From Leifsonia sp. CL147 (lineage in GTDB: Bacteria; Actinomycetota; Actinomycetes; Actinomycetales; Microbacteriaceae), in contig NZ_FOTM01000005.1 in assembly GCF_900114565.1 (NCBI RefSeq), forward strand, positions 101,788 through 165,787: a DNA stretch of 64,000 nt, read 5' to 3'. The notes below the pieces were generated by a model, which saw only the letters and a list, made by a program, of their open reading frames with translations, was not told the DNA's origin and ran no database searches. Positions 43,701 through 51,817 of this stretch are shown here, piece after piece; within the stretch, counting starts at the first letter, position 1; each line of letters begins with the position of its first letter. A program made the position numbers and the translations under genes.

Positions 43701-44240
43701 ATGACAGACCCGAACCAGCCCTCCGACCCCATCGGAGGCGTCCCTCCGCAGCAGCCCGGCGGCGTGCCGCCGCAGCAGCCGACCGGCAACGTGCCACCCC
43801 AGCAGCCGTACTCCAACGTCCCGCCCCAGCAGCCGTACGCGCAGCCGGCAGCCGGGCCGCAGCAGCCCTACGCCGCGGCAGCACCACTCGACCCGGCACA
43901 GGACAAGCAGTGGGCGTCGTTCGCGCACCTGGGCGGCATCCTGTGGTTCCTTCCGTCCCTGATCATCTGGCTCGTGTTCAAGGACCGCGGACGCCTGACC
44001 GACCAGGAGGCCAAGGAAGCCCTCAACTGGCAGATCACGTGGATCATCGCGTGGGTGGCGTCGCAGATCATCGGGATCATCGTCGGCAGCTTCACGTTCG
44101 GTATCGGCTATCTGATCTTCGGCCTGCTGATCCCGTGGGCTCTGTACATCCTGAACCTGGTGTTCTCGATCCTGGGCTTCGTCCGCGTGAACAGCGGAGG
44201 GACGTATCGCTACCCGATGAACTTCCGGTTCATCAAGTAG
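43701..44240 (+). CDS. DUF4870 domain protein with Pro/Gln-rich N-terminus
   Basis: This 179-residue protein starts with about 65 residues rich in Pro, Gln and Gly (PPQQPGG and PPQQPYSN-like units). A DUF4870 membrane domain follows with three hydrophobic helices (about 77-170), including WASFAHLGGILWFLPSLIIWLVF-type sequence and DQEAKEALNWQI. DUF4870 proteins (Tic20-like) have no established role in bacteria. ATG 43701 with gaaaggg upstream was chosen over an in-frame start at 43653. The neighbour at 44361 is a shorter paralogue. Confidence 0.85.
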   Translation: MTDPNQPSDPIGGVPPQQPGGVPPQQPTGNVPPQQPYSNVPPQQPYAQPAAGPQQPYAAAAPLDPAQDKQWASFAHLGGILWFLPSLIIWLVFKDRGRLTDQEAKEALNWQITWIIAWVASQIIGIIVGSFTFGIGYLIFGLLIPWALYILNLVFSILGFVRVNSGGTYRYPMNFRFIK

Positions 44241-44360
44241 GGCGAACCCGCCCGGGGTCTTCTCGCGCCGTGGACCAGCGCCTTAGGCTGGTGCGGACGA
44301 ACACGCCTGCCCCCGCACGGCGCTGCCAGCAGAGTTGCCAGTCCAGAGGAGAACCCCCGC

Positions 44361-44744
44361 ATGTCCGCGACACCCCCGCCTCCGCCGCCGCAGCAGCCGT
44401 ACGGCGGCGGCCAGCCTCAGCTGAGCCCGGCCGACGAGAAGCTCTGGGCGACGCTGATCCATGCAGGCGGCATCCTGTTCAGCTGGATACCGGCGCTGAT
44501 CGGCTACCTCGTGCTGAAGGACCGGGGGCCCTTCGTGCGCGCGCACAGCGCGACGGCGCTCAACTTCCAGATCACCATCTTCATCGCCTACGTGGTGGGA
44601 GTCATCCTGTCGCTCGTCTTCGTCGGATTCTTCGTGATCCTCGCCGCGTGGGTGATCGACATCGTCTTCAGCATTATCGCCGCCGTGAAGGCGAACCAGG
44701 GCGAGTACTACACGTACCCGATCGCGATCCGGTTCGTGAGCTAG
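44361..44744 (+). CDS. DUF4870 domain protein, short paralogue
   Basis: This 127-residue protein has a short Pro/Gln-rich start (PPPPPPQQPYGGGQPQL) and the same DUF4870 membrane domain as its neighbour (DEKLWATLIHAGGILF, then VRAHSATALNFQ, three helices). The pair at 43701 and 44361 probably arose by duplication. It has agaggag upstream and its 3' end converges on hemW (13-base gap). Confidence 0.88.
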   Translation: MSATPPPPPPQQPYGGGQPQLSPADEKLWATLIHAGGILFSWIPALIGYLVLKDRGPFVRAHSATALNFQITIFIAYVVGVILSLVFVGFFVILAAWVIDIVFSIIAAVKANQGEYYTYPIAIRFVS

Positions 44745-44757
44745 TGGTGCAGGCGGC

Positions 44758-45993
44758 TCAGGCCGCCTCGTCCGCCAGCAGGCGCCGCACCACGGCGTCG
44801 GCGAGGAGCCGCCCCCGCAGAGTCAGCAGGATCGACCCGCGGAGGGCGGCTCTTCCGTCGATCAGGCCGTCCGCGATCAGGGCGGGGACCGCGCGACGGC
44901 CGGCGTCGACCAGCTCGCTCGTGCGCAAACCGTCGCGGATGCGGCTGAGGAGCAGCACCCGCTCCACCCGGCGCGTCTCGACGTCGAGCGTCTCGCGGCC
45001 GGCGGCGGGCGACTCCCCCACGAGCACCCGCTGGGCGTAGGCGGCGGGATGCTTCACGTTCCACCAGCGGACGCCGCCGACATGGCTGTGCGCACCCGGA
45101 CCGATGCCCCACCAGTCGTGGCCCAGCCAGTAGGCGAGGTTGTGGCGGGAGCGGTGTGCCGCATCCCTCGCCCAGTTGCTCACCTCGTACCAGTCGTAGC
45201 CGGCCTGGGCGAGCCGCACGTCCGCCGACTCGTACATGTCCGCCTCGAGGTCGTCGTCCGGCTCGGCGACCTCCCCGGAGCGTATCTGGCGGGCGAGCTT
45301 GGTTCCGGGTTCGACGATGAGCGCGTAGGCCGACAGGTGGTCGGGCTCGCAGGCGAGCGCCGTGTCGAGGCTCCGGGACCAGTCGTCGAGCGACTCCCCC
45401 GGCGTGCCGTAGATGAGGTCCAGGCTCACCTGCAGGCCGGCGTCCCGCGCCCAGCCGACGACGAGGGGGATGCGCGCCGGATCGTGGGTGCGCTCCAGCG
45501 TGGCCAGCACGTGCGGGACAGCGGACTGCATCCCGAACGACACGCGGGTGAATCCGGCAGCTGCGAGGCGGCGGAGATCGTCCGCATCCACCGAGTCCGG
45601 GTTCGCCTCGGTCGTCACCTCGGCGCCGTCGGCGAGCCCCCACGCGTCACGGACCGCACCGAGCATCGCCGCGAGGTCGCCGGGCGGGAGCAGGGTCGGC
45701 GTGCCGCCGCCGAAAAACACCGTGGACACCGGCCGCTCGGGGATGCCGCTGTCGCGGAGGACGCCGGAGGCGAACTCCACCTCGCGGACCGCGTGACCGG
45801 CGTAGTCCGACTGCGAGACGCCGCGCAGCTCCGTCGCGGTGTAGGTGTTGAAGTCGCAGTACCCGCAGCGCACCCGGCAGAACGGGACGTGCAGGTACAC
45901 ACCGAAGTCGCGCGCCGACGCTCCGTCGGCGGCGGTCGCGGGCAGCAGGCCGTCGGAGGGCGCCGGATCGCCGAGCGGGAGAATGCTGGGCAT
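44758..45993 (-). CDS. hemW: radical SAM heme chaperone HemW
   Basis: This 411-residue radical SAM protein has the cluster motif CRVRCGYC in VYLHVPFCRVRCGYCDFNT, the GGGTPTLL segment, and the HemN C-terminal domain. HemW proteins insert heme rather than act as coproporphyrinogen oxidases. ATG 45993 shares a base with the stop of the DUF1990 gene (TGATG). An in-frame extension to 46125 overlaps that gene and is not needed. Confidence 0.95.
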   Translation of the reverse strand: MPSILPLGDPAPSDGLLPATAADGASARDFGVYLHVPFCRVRCGYCDFNTYTATELRGVSQSDYAGHAVREVEFASGVLRDSGIPERPVSTVFFGGGTPTLLPPGDLAAMLGAVRDAWGLADGAEVTTEANPDSVDADDLRRLAAAGFTRVSFGMQSAVPHVLATLERTHDPARIPLVVGWARDAGLQVSLDLIYGTPGESLDDWSRSLDTALACEPDHLSAYALIVEPGTKLARQIRSGEVAEPDDDLEADMYESADVRLAQAGYDWYEVSNWARDAAHRSRHNLAYWLGHDWWGIGPGAHSHVGGVRWWNVKHPAAYAQRVLVGESPAAGRETLDVETRRVERVLLLSRIRDGLRTSELVDAGRRAVPALIADGLIDGRAALRGSILLTLRGRLLADAVVRRLLADEAA

Positions 45994-46658
45994 CAGGCGG
46001 AGCTCGCGGGATGCAGCGCCCGCAGGTACTTCGCGGTGTACCGGCGCTGCACTATCGCAAGCACCGGCGAGCCGAGCCGGTAGAACGCATTGGAGGGCCG
46101 GGACAGCGCCCGCACGACGAACCACACCGTCCCGTCGTCGTGCTGCTCGACCAGGAACAGCTCCTCGCCGCTCTCGGGATGCCCTTTCAGCGTCCCGTAC
46201 GCGAACCCGCGCCGGTGCGGTTCGTCGATGACGTACACGACCCGGATCGGCGCGGAGACGCGGAACGGGCCGAACGGGACCTTCAGCACCGCCGTCATCC
46301 CGTTGCGAACGAAGGGCGTGCCGTCATCCGAGAACACGTCCTCCTCGGGCCGGTTCTCGCGCATGCGGACCGGGGTGCCGTCCGCGCCGAACTCGATGCC
46401 CTCGTACTGGACCCCGGTGCCCTCGTTCACGTTCGTGACCTGGATGCCGCTGCCCTTCTGCACTCCCCAGGCCATCAGGGCGGTCGCCGCCGTCTCGAAG
46501 CGCTCGTCCCCGCTGCCGAGCCGGATGCTGCGCTCGAGCGGCTTGTATCCCTTGGGCGGGTAGTAGAGCAGGTCGGCCGCCTGGGTGCCTCCGACCGCCC
46601 CGTACGTGACGGGTTGGTCGGTGAACGTCGCGCGGCGCATGTATTCATCTTCCGTCAT
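45993..46658 (-). CDS. DUF1990 family protein
   Basis: This 221-residue protein belongs to DUF1990 (YoaF-like). Conserved segments include TYGAVGGTQAADLLYYPPKGYKP and DEPHRRGFAYGTLKGHPESGEELFLV. No function is established for the family. Start ATG 46658 (MTEDEYMRR) is a choice; ATG 46640 (MRRATFT) is an alternative with similar support. It is cotranslated with hemW and divergent from the DHFR-like gene. Confidence 0.85.
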   Translation of the reverse strand: MTEDEYMRRATFTDQPVTYGAVGGTQAADLLYYPPKGYKPLERSIRLGSGDERFETAATALMAWGVQKGSGIQVTNVNEGTGVQYEGIEFGADGTPVRMRENRPEEDVFSDDGTPFVRNGMTAVLKVPFGPFRVSAPIRVVYVIDEPHRRGFAYGTLKGHPESGEELFLVEQHDDGTVWFVVRALSRPSNAFYRLGSPVLAIVQRRYTAKYLRALHPASSA

Positions 46659-46733
46659 CTCGGGAGCGTTAGCGAAACGGGTCTCCCGTCCGGCCGCCGC
46701 GGGTGGTCTACTCGTAGAGAAGGAAGGACCAGG

Positions 46734-47342
46734 ATGGGCACGATCGTGGTGCAGGCGTTCATCACCCTCGACGGCGTCGTGCAGGGCGGCGGAGGTCCGG
46801 ACGAGGACCGTGAGCGCGGCTTCGATCTCGGCGGCTGGGCGATGGACTACGACGCTCAGCACGACACCGGCGAGGGCGGCGAGCTGATTCTGGAGTGGGA
46901 GCGGCGGACGCAGGCGCTCCTGCTCGGCCGCAAGACGTACGACATCTTCGCCGGTTCCTGGGGTGTCTGGGACGAGGCGGCACCGGGGCTCGAGGGAGAG
47001 CTGACGAAGCGGTACAACCGCATCCCGAAGTACGTCGCGTCCCGCACCCGCGGCGAGCTGGCCTGGAAGAACTCCTACCTGCTCGGTCCGGACGTCGCCG
47101 GCGCGGTCTCGCGCGTGCGCACCGAGGTGAGCGGCGAGATCCGGATCTGGGGCAGCACCGAGCTGGTGCGCACTCTCGCGGAGCACGACCTCATCGACGA
47201 GTACCGGCTCTGCGTCTATCCGCTGGTGCTCGGGACGGGCAAGAAGCTGTTCGGGAACGGCTTCCCCCGGTCTCGGCTCACGCTCCGCGACTCGCGGCGG
47301 CTGGCGTCGGGCGTCGTGGTGAACGCCTACCGACGCGGTTAG
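46734..47342 (+). CDS. dihydrofolate reductase/RibD-domain family protein
   Basis: This 202-residue protein has the RibD_C/DHFR-like fold with QAFITLDGVVQ at the start, LLLGRKTYDIFAGSWGV in the middle and EYRLCVYPLVLGTGKKLF near the end, all standard for the family. Members reduce pteridine-like or other substrates with NADPH; the exact reaction is unknown. It has aaggaagg upstream. It begins an apparently accessory region. Confidence 0.9.
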   Translation: MGTIVVQAFITLDGVVQGGGGPDEDRERGFDLGGWAMDYDAQHDTGEGGELILEWERRTQALLLGRKTYDIFAGSWGVWDEAAPGLEGELTKRYNRIPKYVASRTRGELAWKNSYLLGPDVAGAVSRVRTEVSGEIRIWGSTELVRTLAEHDLIDEYRLCVYPLVLGTGKKLFGNGFPRSRLTLRDSRRLASGVVVNAYRRG

Positions 47343-47413
47343 TCGCCTCTCTCGCCTACTTCTTCTCCGTGTCCTCAGAGCGAACACCTAGCGGCCTCCC
47401 AATTGGTGGAACG

Positions 47414-47500
47414 CTAGTGGCGGACCAGTACGTACACGATCGCTAGGACGACAATGGTCCCGATCAGCGCGGTCCAGAAGACTCTTCTTCGTCTGTTCAC
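47414..47500 (-). CDS. tiny single-helix membrane protein (28 residues)
   Basis: GTG 47500 to TAG 47414 encodes a 28-residue peptide: a basic N-terminus NRRRRVFW, one hydrophobic helix (TALIGTIVVLAIVYVLV) and a short RH end. Its GTG overlaps the stop of the next tiny gene upstream by four bases (GTGA), a coupled arrangement like a real operon. No homologue is recognised. Confidence 0.5.
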   Translation of the reverse strand: MNRRRRVFWTALIGTIVVLAIVYVLVRH

Positions 47501-47628
47501 GGAGCACGCATTTCCCTAGGGTGCCCAAACGGATGCTGCATAACGAAGTAAAAGGAGAAAGCGATGACTAGAACCAACAGAACGATCAGCACTACCCGCT
47601 GAAATCCCTTGGGACGTTCCACTCTCAC
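47497..47628 (-). CDS. small single-helix membrane protein (43 residues)
   Basis: GTG 47628 (or 47631 or 47622) to TGA 47497 encodes a short peptide with a basic start (ERPKGFQR), one hydrophobic helix (VVLIVLLVLVIAFSFYFVM) and a polar end (QHPFGHPREMRAP). It precedes and overlaps the 28-residue gene by GTGA. The similar layout suggests a paired unit such as membrane peptides that act together, but no function is known. Confidence 0.5.
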   Translation of the reverse strand: MRVERPKGFQRVVLIVLLVLVIAFSFYFVMQHPFGHPREMRAP

Positions 47629-47631
47629 CAC

Positions 47632-48119
47632 TCAAGCACCGAACGTGCCGCATTGCGAGGTCCTCCGCTCGCGGTCCCGAGCACCTGATCGTGCGCCCAG
47701 TACGCCACACGCGCCGCGCCGGGCGCCCGAACCGGCATGGCTTCGCCGTGTCCGCGTGGGTCTGAGGTTTTCAACAAATGGCGAAGCACTGGCGAGGCTG
47801 CACGCGCCAGCACAGCGCGGCGCACAACGGCCTGCGGCGGAAAAAGCCCACAAATCTAGCGGATCCGCGACTCCGGAACCGGTATTGGTTCTCGGCGTGT
47901 CGCGCTTGGAATGTCAGCGATAGCCGCGAAGATGGTCCTGGTAGCACGAGACCCCGAAGGCACACCGCTCAGGGAACGAGTCAGGGCTTCCGGGGTCTGG
48001 GCTGATCTTCTTGCCGGTCGATCTTCTCCAGACTAACCCTTCGACGGCGTCGTGAGGTGGAGATTCCACACGCGGCACGCCGGAGGGGGAAGCCTGAGTG
48101 CACCAGAGAGAAAACACTC
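47632..48119. other. 488-base gap with one strong structure
   Basis: No convincing protein gene was found between the tiny membrane genes and the YjzC-like gene. A GC-rich hairpin lies at 47949-47998 (arms agaccccg and cggggtct), enclosed by AAGAT (47929-47933) and ATCTT (48005-48009), so a structured RNA of about 80 bases is possible. The final 60 bases hold the upstream region of the YjzC-like gene. Confidence 0.4.
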
Positions 48120-48299
48120 ATGGCCAGCAAGAACAATGGCTTCAAGCCAGGACAGACGGTGCCCACAAGCGGCCAGTGGGGGCTCGTCGGCCCCCGAGGC
48201 GGCAACACGGGCCAGGAAGTCACGTCGGTGAAGGGCGAGCCCTTCCCGCCGACGCCAAAGCCGCACATGACCTACAAGTTGAACGACAAGACGAAGTAG
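48120..48299 (+). CDS. YjzC-like small protein
   Basis: This 59-residue protein has the YjzC-family start GFKPGQTVPTSGQWGLVG and a Pro-rich, Lys-rich C-terminus. YjzC proteins are small, basic and of unknown function. ATG 48120 has agagag upstream; an in-frame extension to 48057 is not conserved. A strong terminator follows at once. Confidence 0.75.
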   Translation: MASKNNGFKPGQTVPTSGQWGLVGPRGGNTGQEVTSVKGEPFPPTPKPHMTYKLNDKTK

Positions 48300-48312
48300 G
48301 TCACTGACGCAG

Positions 48313-48353
48313 AAGGCCCCCGATCGAGCGAGAAGCTCGGCGGGGGCCCTTTG
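48313..48353 (+). terminator. terminator after the YjzC-like gene
   Basis: The arms aaggcccccg and cgggggccctt surround an inner gagcgagaagctc hairpin, ending in a short T-run. The arm sequence recurs in inverted orientation at 49256-49297. Confidence 0.8.
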
Positions 48354-48374
48354 TCGTACGAGACCCATTCCGTT

Positions 48375-49208
48375 CTAGCCCCCAAGCAGCGTCGTCAGGG
48401 CTGCATATATGTGCGTGTAGCCCAGAGCGACGTTCGCAGGTACTAGGACGGCAGTTCCCACGACAGTGATGAACTTGGCGATCGCCTTGACCCTGTCTCG
48501 AATTCCCGGGTTATTCCGCATCGCCTCGTACAGTTCCGGATCGCGTATCAGGCCGCCGAGGAAGCGCTCATACTCGCGCGTAACTCCCTCAGGACCTGTC
48601 AAGTGGAAAAGGTCAACGGACCGGATGATCGCGTGCGCGTACTCTGCGAAAGCCGCTGCAACGGGACCAGGCAAATTCGCCGCGAACGCCTCGTCGAGTA
48701 TCTCTTGTGCTAGGCGGCGGACAGCCTCCAGCGGAGTCTCCGCTCCCGGCTCTGCCGTGTCGCCCTCGCCGGACACGCGATCGAAGCGGGACTCGTCATC
48801 GGCTTCCTCAACGCCCGCCGCGTGATTCAGCACCTGACTGCATGTTTCAAGGTCCGTAAGGTGTCCTCGGTCGAAAAGGTGCCGAGTCTGTCCGACCTGC
48901 ATACCCGCGGCCCTCCAGGCGTGCGAAAGCACTTGCTCCGCCGGGGCGACCCCTCGAACGAGCTGGGCCTTGCCCGGGATCGGACGCCCTGGAAGCGCAT
49001 CGACTCTGTCGCGCACCTGGCTGGGCAACGACAAAAGGGCGCCCATTCCCGCGAGGAAACGCGAGGGCTCTCCCTCGGCAGAGGAGCCCACGTAGCTGCC
49101 CCATGCGTCCACGAGCTGCATTTGATCCGGCGCGGCGAGTGTTGCCGACATGAACTCGTACAGGCGTCCGGCCGGATTAAGGAAATGCGGATTCGTCCCC
49201 ATACCCAC
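48375..49208 (-). CDS. unknown protein with C-terminal hydrophobic region
   Basis: This 277-residue protein has no recognised domain. The N-terminal half has a linker region rich in Glu and Asp (about 132-150), and the C-terminal part ends in a hydrophobic stretch (KFITVVGTAVLVPANVALGYT) that could be membrane-inserting. It has no signal peptide. Composition and codons look less GC-biased than the core genes nearby. It is transcribed toward the YjzC-like gene's terminator. Start ATG 49208 is a choice; 49202 is an alternative. Confidence 0.6.
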   Translation of the reverse strand: MGMGTNPHFLNPAGRLYEFMSATLAAPDQMQLVDAWGSYVGSSAEGEPSRFLAGMGALLSLPSQVRDRVDALPGRPIPGKAQLVRGVAPAEQVLSHAWRAAGMQVGQTRHLFDRGHLTDLETCSQVLNHAAGVEEADDESRFDRVSGEGDTAEPGAETPLEAVRRLAQEILDEAFAANLPGPVAAAFAEYAHAIIRSVDLFHLTGPEGVTREYERFLGGLIRDPELYEAMRNNPGIRDRVKAIAKFITVVGTAVLVPANVALGYTHIYAALTTLLGG

Positions 49209-49255
49209 ATCCTACGAACGCCCATGACAACTTCTCGACGCCCCGCTCACGCGCG

Positions 49256-49297
49256 AAAGGCCCCCCGGCCGAGCTTCTCGCTCAGTCGGGGGCCTTC
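49256..49297 (-). terminator. terminator after the 142-residue protein gene
   Basis: The arms aaaggccccccg and cgggggcctt enclose a loop including gagcttctcgctc. In reverse complement it matches the terminator at 48313-48353 closely, including the inner loop. It lies downstream of the 142-residue gene on the minus strand. Confidence 0.65.
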
Positions 49298-49409
49298 GTC
49301 GTTATGCACAGCGCACAGTCCTCACTGCGGTTCCAGGACCCGCTCGATTCCGGAGCCGTCGCGCCCACGAGCGGCCAAGTGGGGCGACGACAGCGTGAAA
49401 GACGTGCGC

Positions 49410-49838
49410 TCAATGCAGGACGGATCCCCATCTCACATCGCCGTGCGCGAAGACAACCCTTCGGTTCCCTCCTGCCCACAGGTCGATCCATGTCGGCGAC
49501 CCGTGCAGGTTGACGAAGACCGGTTCGCCGATCCCTGCCGAGTCGACGACCTCTTTCGACTCGAACCATTCGATCTCACATCCTGCGACTCCGTCACCGC
49601 CGCACCCGCACGCCTCGAAAGCCAGCAAGGCACCTGCCTTAACCGCCACTAGGGCCCGAGCAGGCGATATCTCGGTTTCGCGCAGGTCAAGACGAGAGCC
49701 GATCGGGTCGAAAAACTCTCCGGCTAGGTTGAACCTTCCCGGCCGGACCCCATGCGCGCCTCGAACTTCAGAACCTTGAGGGCGAAGGCGCGCGTCTGCG
49801 GCAATCTCACTGAATGTCGGCCTGAACTTTCGAACCAC
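49410..49838 (-). CDS. unknown protein (142 residues)
   Basis: I do not recognise this protein. It has no signal peptide, and a Cys/Gly-rich segment (ACGCGGDGVAGCE) about two thirds along might bind a metal. The N-terminus (KFRPTFSEIAADARL) looks like a DNA- or protein-binding helix but is not distinctive. The C-terminus is Trp- and Gly-rich (SPTWIDLWAGGNRRVVFAHG). A terminator follows downstream on its strand. Confidence 0.5.
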   Translation of the reverse strand: MVRKFRPTFSEIAADARLRPQGSEVRGAHGVRPGRFNLAGEFFDPIGSRLDLRETEISPARALVAVKAGALLAFEACGCGGDGVAGCEIEWFESKEVVDSAGIGEPVFVNLHGSPTWIDLWAGGNRRVVFAHGDVRWGSVLH

Positions 49839-49914
49839 ACGGCGATTCTCGCATCAGCGACGACGTACCATCGAGGAGGGCGTGTGTCGCTCACCCTCGG
49901 CTCGGAAGATGAGA

Positions 49915-51771
49915 CTATTTTTTGCTGTCTTTGGACTTCTCCGTGTCGCCGGAGAGGGCGGCGATGAACGCTTCCTGGGGGACCTCGACGCGGCCGACCA
50001 TCTTCATGCGCTTCTTGCCCTCCTTCTGCTTCTCGAGCAGCTTGCGCTTTCGCGTGATGTCGCCGCCGTAGCACTTGGCGAGGACGTCCTTGCGCATCGC
50101 GCGGATGTTCTCGCGAGCGATGATGCGCGCTCCGATGGCCGCCTGGATGGGGACCTCGAACTGCTGGCGCGGGATGAGCTCCCGCAGACGCGACGCCATC
50201 ATCGTGCCGTAGGCGTAGGCCTTGTCGCGGTGGACGATCGCGCTGAACGCATCCACCGTCTCGCCCTGCAGCAGGATGTCGACCTTCACGAGGTCTGCGG
50301 CCTGCTCGCCGAACGGCTCGTAGTCGAGGGAGGCGTAGCCCGCGGTCTTGGACTTGAGCTGGTCGAAGAAGTCGAACACGATCTCGCCGAGGGGCATGGT
50401 GTAGCGGATCTCGACGCGGTCCTCACCGAGGTAGTCCATGCCGAGCAGCGAACCTCGGCGGCTCTGGCACAGTTCCATGATGACGCCGACGTAGTCCTTG
50501 GGCGCGAGGATGGCGGCCTTGACCACCGGCTCCTCGACCTTCTCGATCTTGCCGCCCGGGAACTCGCTCGGATTGGTCACCGTGACGGTCTTCTTGTCTT
50601 CGGTCGTGACCTCGTAGATCACGCTCGGCGCCGTGGTGATCAGGTCGAGGCCGAACTCGCGGGACAGGCGCTCGGTGATGATCTCGAGGTGCAGGAGGCC
50701 GAGGAAGCCGCAGCGGAAGCCGAACCCCAGCGCGACCGACGTCTCGGGCTCGTAGACGAGCGCGGCGTCCGAGAGCTTCAGCTTGTCGAGGGCCTCGCGC
50801 AACTCGGGGTAGTCGCTGCCGTCGATCGGGTACAGGCCCGAGAAGACCATCGGCTTCGGTTCCGTGTAGCCGGCCAGTGCCTGGGTCGCGGGCTTCGACG
50901 CCGTCGTGATGGTGTCGCCGACCTTGGACTGGCGGACGTCCTTCACCCCGGTGATCAGGTAGCCGACCTCACCGACGCTCAACCCCTGGGAGGGAGTCGG
51001 CTCCGGCGAGGACACGCCGATCTCCAGGATCTCGTGCGTGGCCCTGGTGGACATCATCTGGATGCGCTCGCGCGGCTTCAGGCTTCCGTCGACCATGCGC
51101 ACGTAGGTGACCACGCCGCGATAGCTGTCGTAGACGGAGTCGAAGATCATCGCGCGGGCCGGCGCGTCGGCGACGCCGACCGGCGCCGGGATCTCGGCGA
51201 CGACCCGGTCGAGGAGCGCTTCGACGCCCATCCCCGTCTTGCCGGACACGCGCAGCACGTCCTCCGGGCGGCCGCCGATGAGGCTGGCGAGCTCCTGCGA
51301 GTACTTCTCGGGGTCTGCGGCGGGCAGGTCGATCTTGTTCAGGACCGGGATGACGGTGAGGTCGTTCTCGAGGGCAAGGTAGAGGTTGGCGAGGGTCTGC
51401 GCCTCGATGCCCTGTGCCGCATCCACGAGCAGGATGGCGCCCTCGCAGGCTGCGAGCGAACGTGAGACCTCGTACGTGAAGTCGACGTGGCCGGGGGTGT
51501 CGATCATGTTGAGGGCGAACGGCCGGCCGTCGACCTCCCAGGGCATGCGGACGGCCTGGCTCTTGATCGTGATGCCGCGCTCGCGCTCGATGTCCATCCG
51601 GTCCAGGTACTGGGCACGCATGTCCCGGTCGGAGACCACACCGGTGATCTGCAGCATGCGGTCGGCCAGGGTCGACTTGCCGTGGTCGATGTGGGCGATG
51701 ATGCAGAAATTGCGGAGGGAGGCCGGGTCGGTCGCGGCGGGCTCGAGGGCCTGGAGAGCTCGTGGTGACAT
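49915..51771 (-). CDS. lepA: elongation factor 4 (LepA)
   Basis: This 618-residue translational GTPase back-translocates or remodels stalled ribosomes. The G domain has [20 protein letters not shown] and NKIDLPAA. The C-terminal LepA-specific domain ends with a Lys/Asp-rich tail. Start ATG 51771 ([11 protein letters not shown]) fits the family; an in-frame extension to 51921 enters the amidohydrolase gene. Confidence 0.96.
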   Translation of the reverse strand: MSPRALQALEPAATDPASLRNFCIIAHIDHGKSTLADRMLQITGVVSDRDMRAQYLDRMDIERERGITIKSQAVRMPWEVDGRPFALNMIDTPGHVDFTYEVSRSLAACEGAILLVDAAQGIEAQTLANLYLALENDLTVIPVLNKIDLPAADPEKYSQELASLIGGRPEDVLRVSGKTGMGVEALLDRVVAEIPAPVGVADAPARAMIFDSVYDSYRGVVTYVRMVDGSLKPRERIQMMSTRATHEILEIGVSSPEPTPSQGLSVGEVGYLITGVKDVRQSKVGDTITTASKPATQALAGYTEPKPMVFSGLYPIDGSDYPELREALDKLKLSDAALVYEPETSVALGFGFRCGFLGLLHLEIITERLSREFGLDLITTAPSVIYEVTTEDKKTVTVTNPSEFPGGKIEKVEEPVVKAAILAPKDYVGVIMELCQSRRGSLLGMDYLGEDRVEIRYTMPLGEIVFDFFDQLKSKTAGYASLDYEPFGEQAADLVKVDILLQGETVDAFSAIVHRDKAYAYGTMMASRLRELIPRQQFEVPIQAAIGARIIARENIRAMRKDVLAKCYGGDITRKRKLLEKQKEGKKRMKMVGRVEVPQEAFIAALSGDTEKSKDSKK

Positions 51772-51817
51772 CGTCCGGCCATTCTCCCATGAACCCCGGC
51801 GGCTGGGCGTCGCCCGC

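Noticed and set aside
46011..46733. Upstream in-frame extension of the DHFR-like gene
   Set aside because: The region is the antisense of the DUF1990 gene, and the family starts at ATG 46734 after a good ribosome binding site.
47609..47923. Plus-strand frame of about 100 codons in the gap after the DHFR-like gene
   Set aside because: Arg/Pro/Ala-rich composition without a start signal, and it is not like any family; the opposite strand carries the tiny membrane genes.
49359..49387. Short match to the YjzC-like gene, possibly a broken second copy
   Set aside because: About 20 similar bases (around gcccac-agcggcca) without the flanking codons are too little to call a pseudogene.
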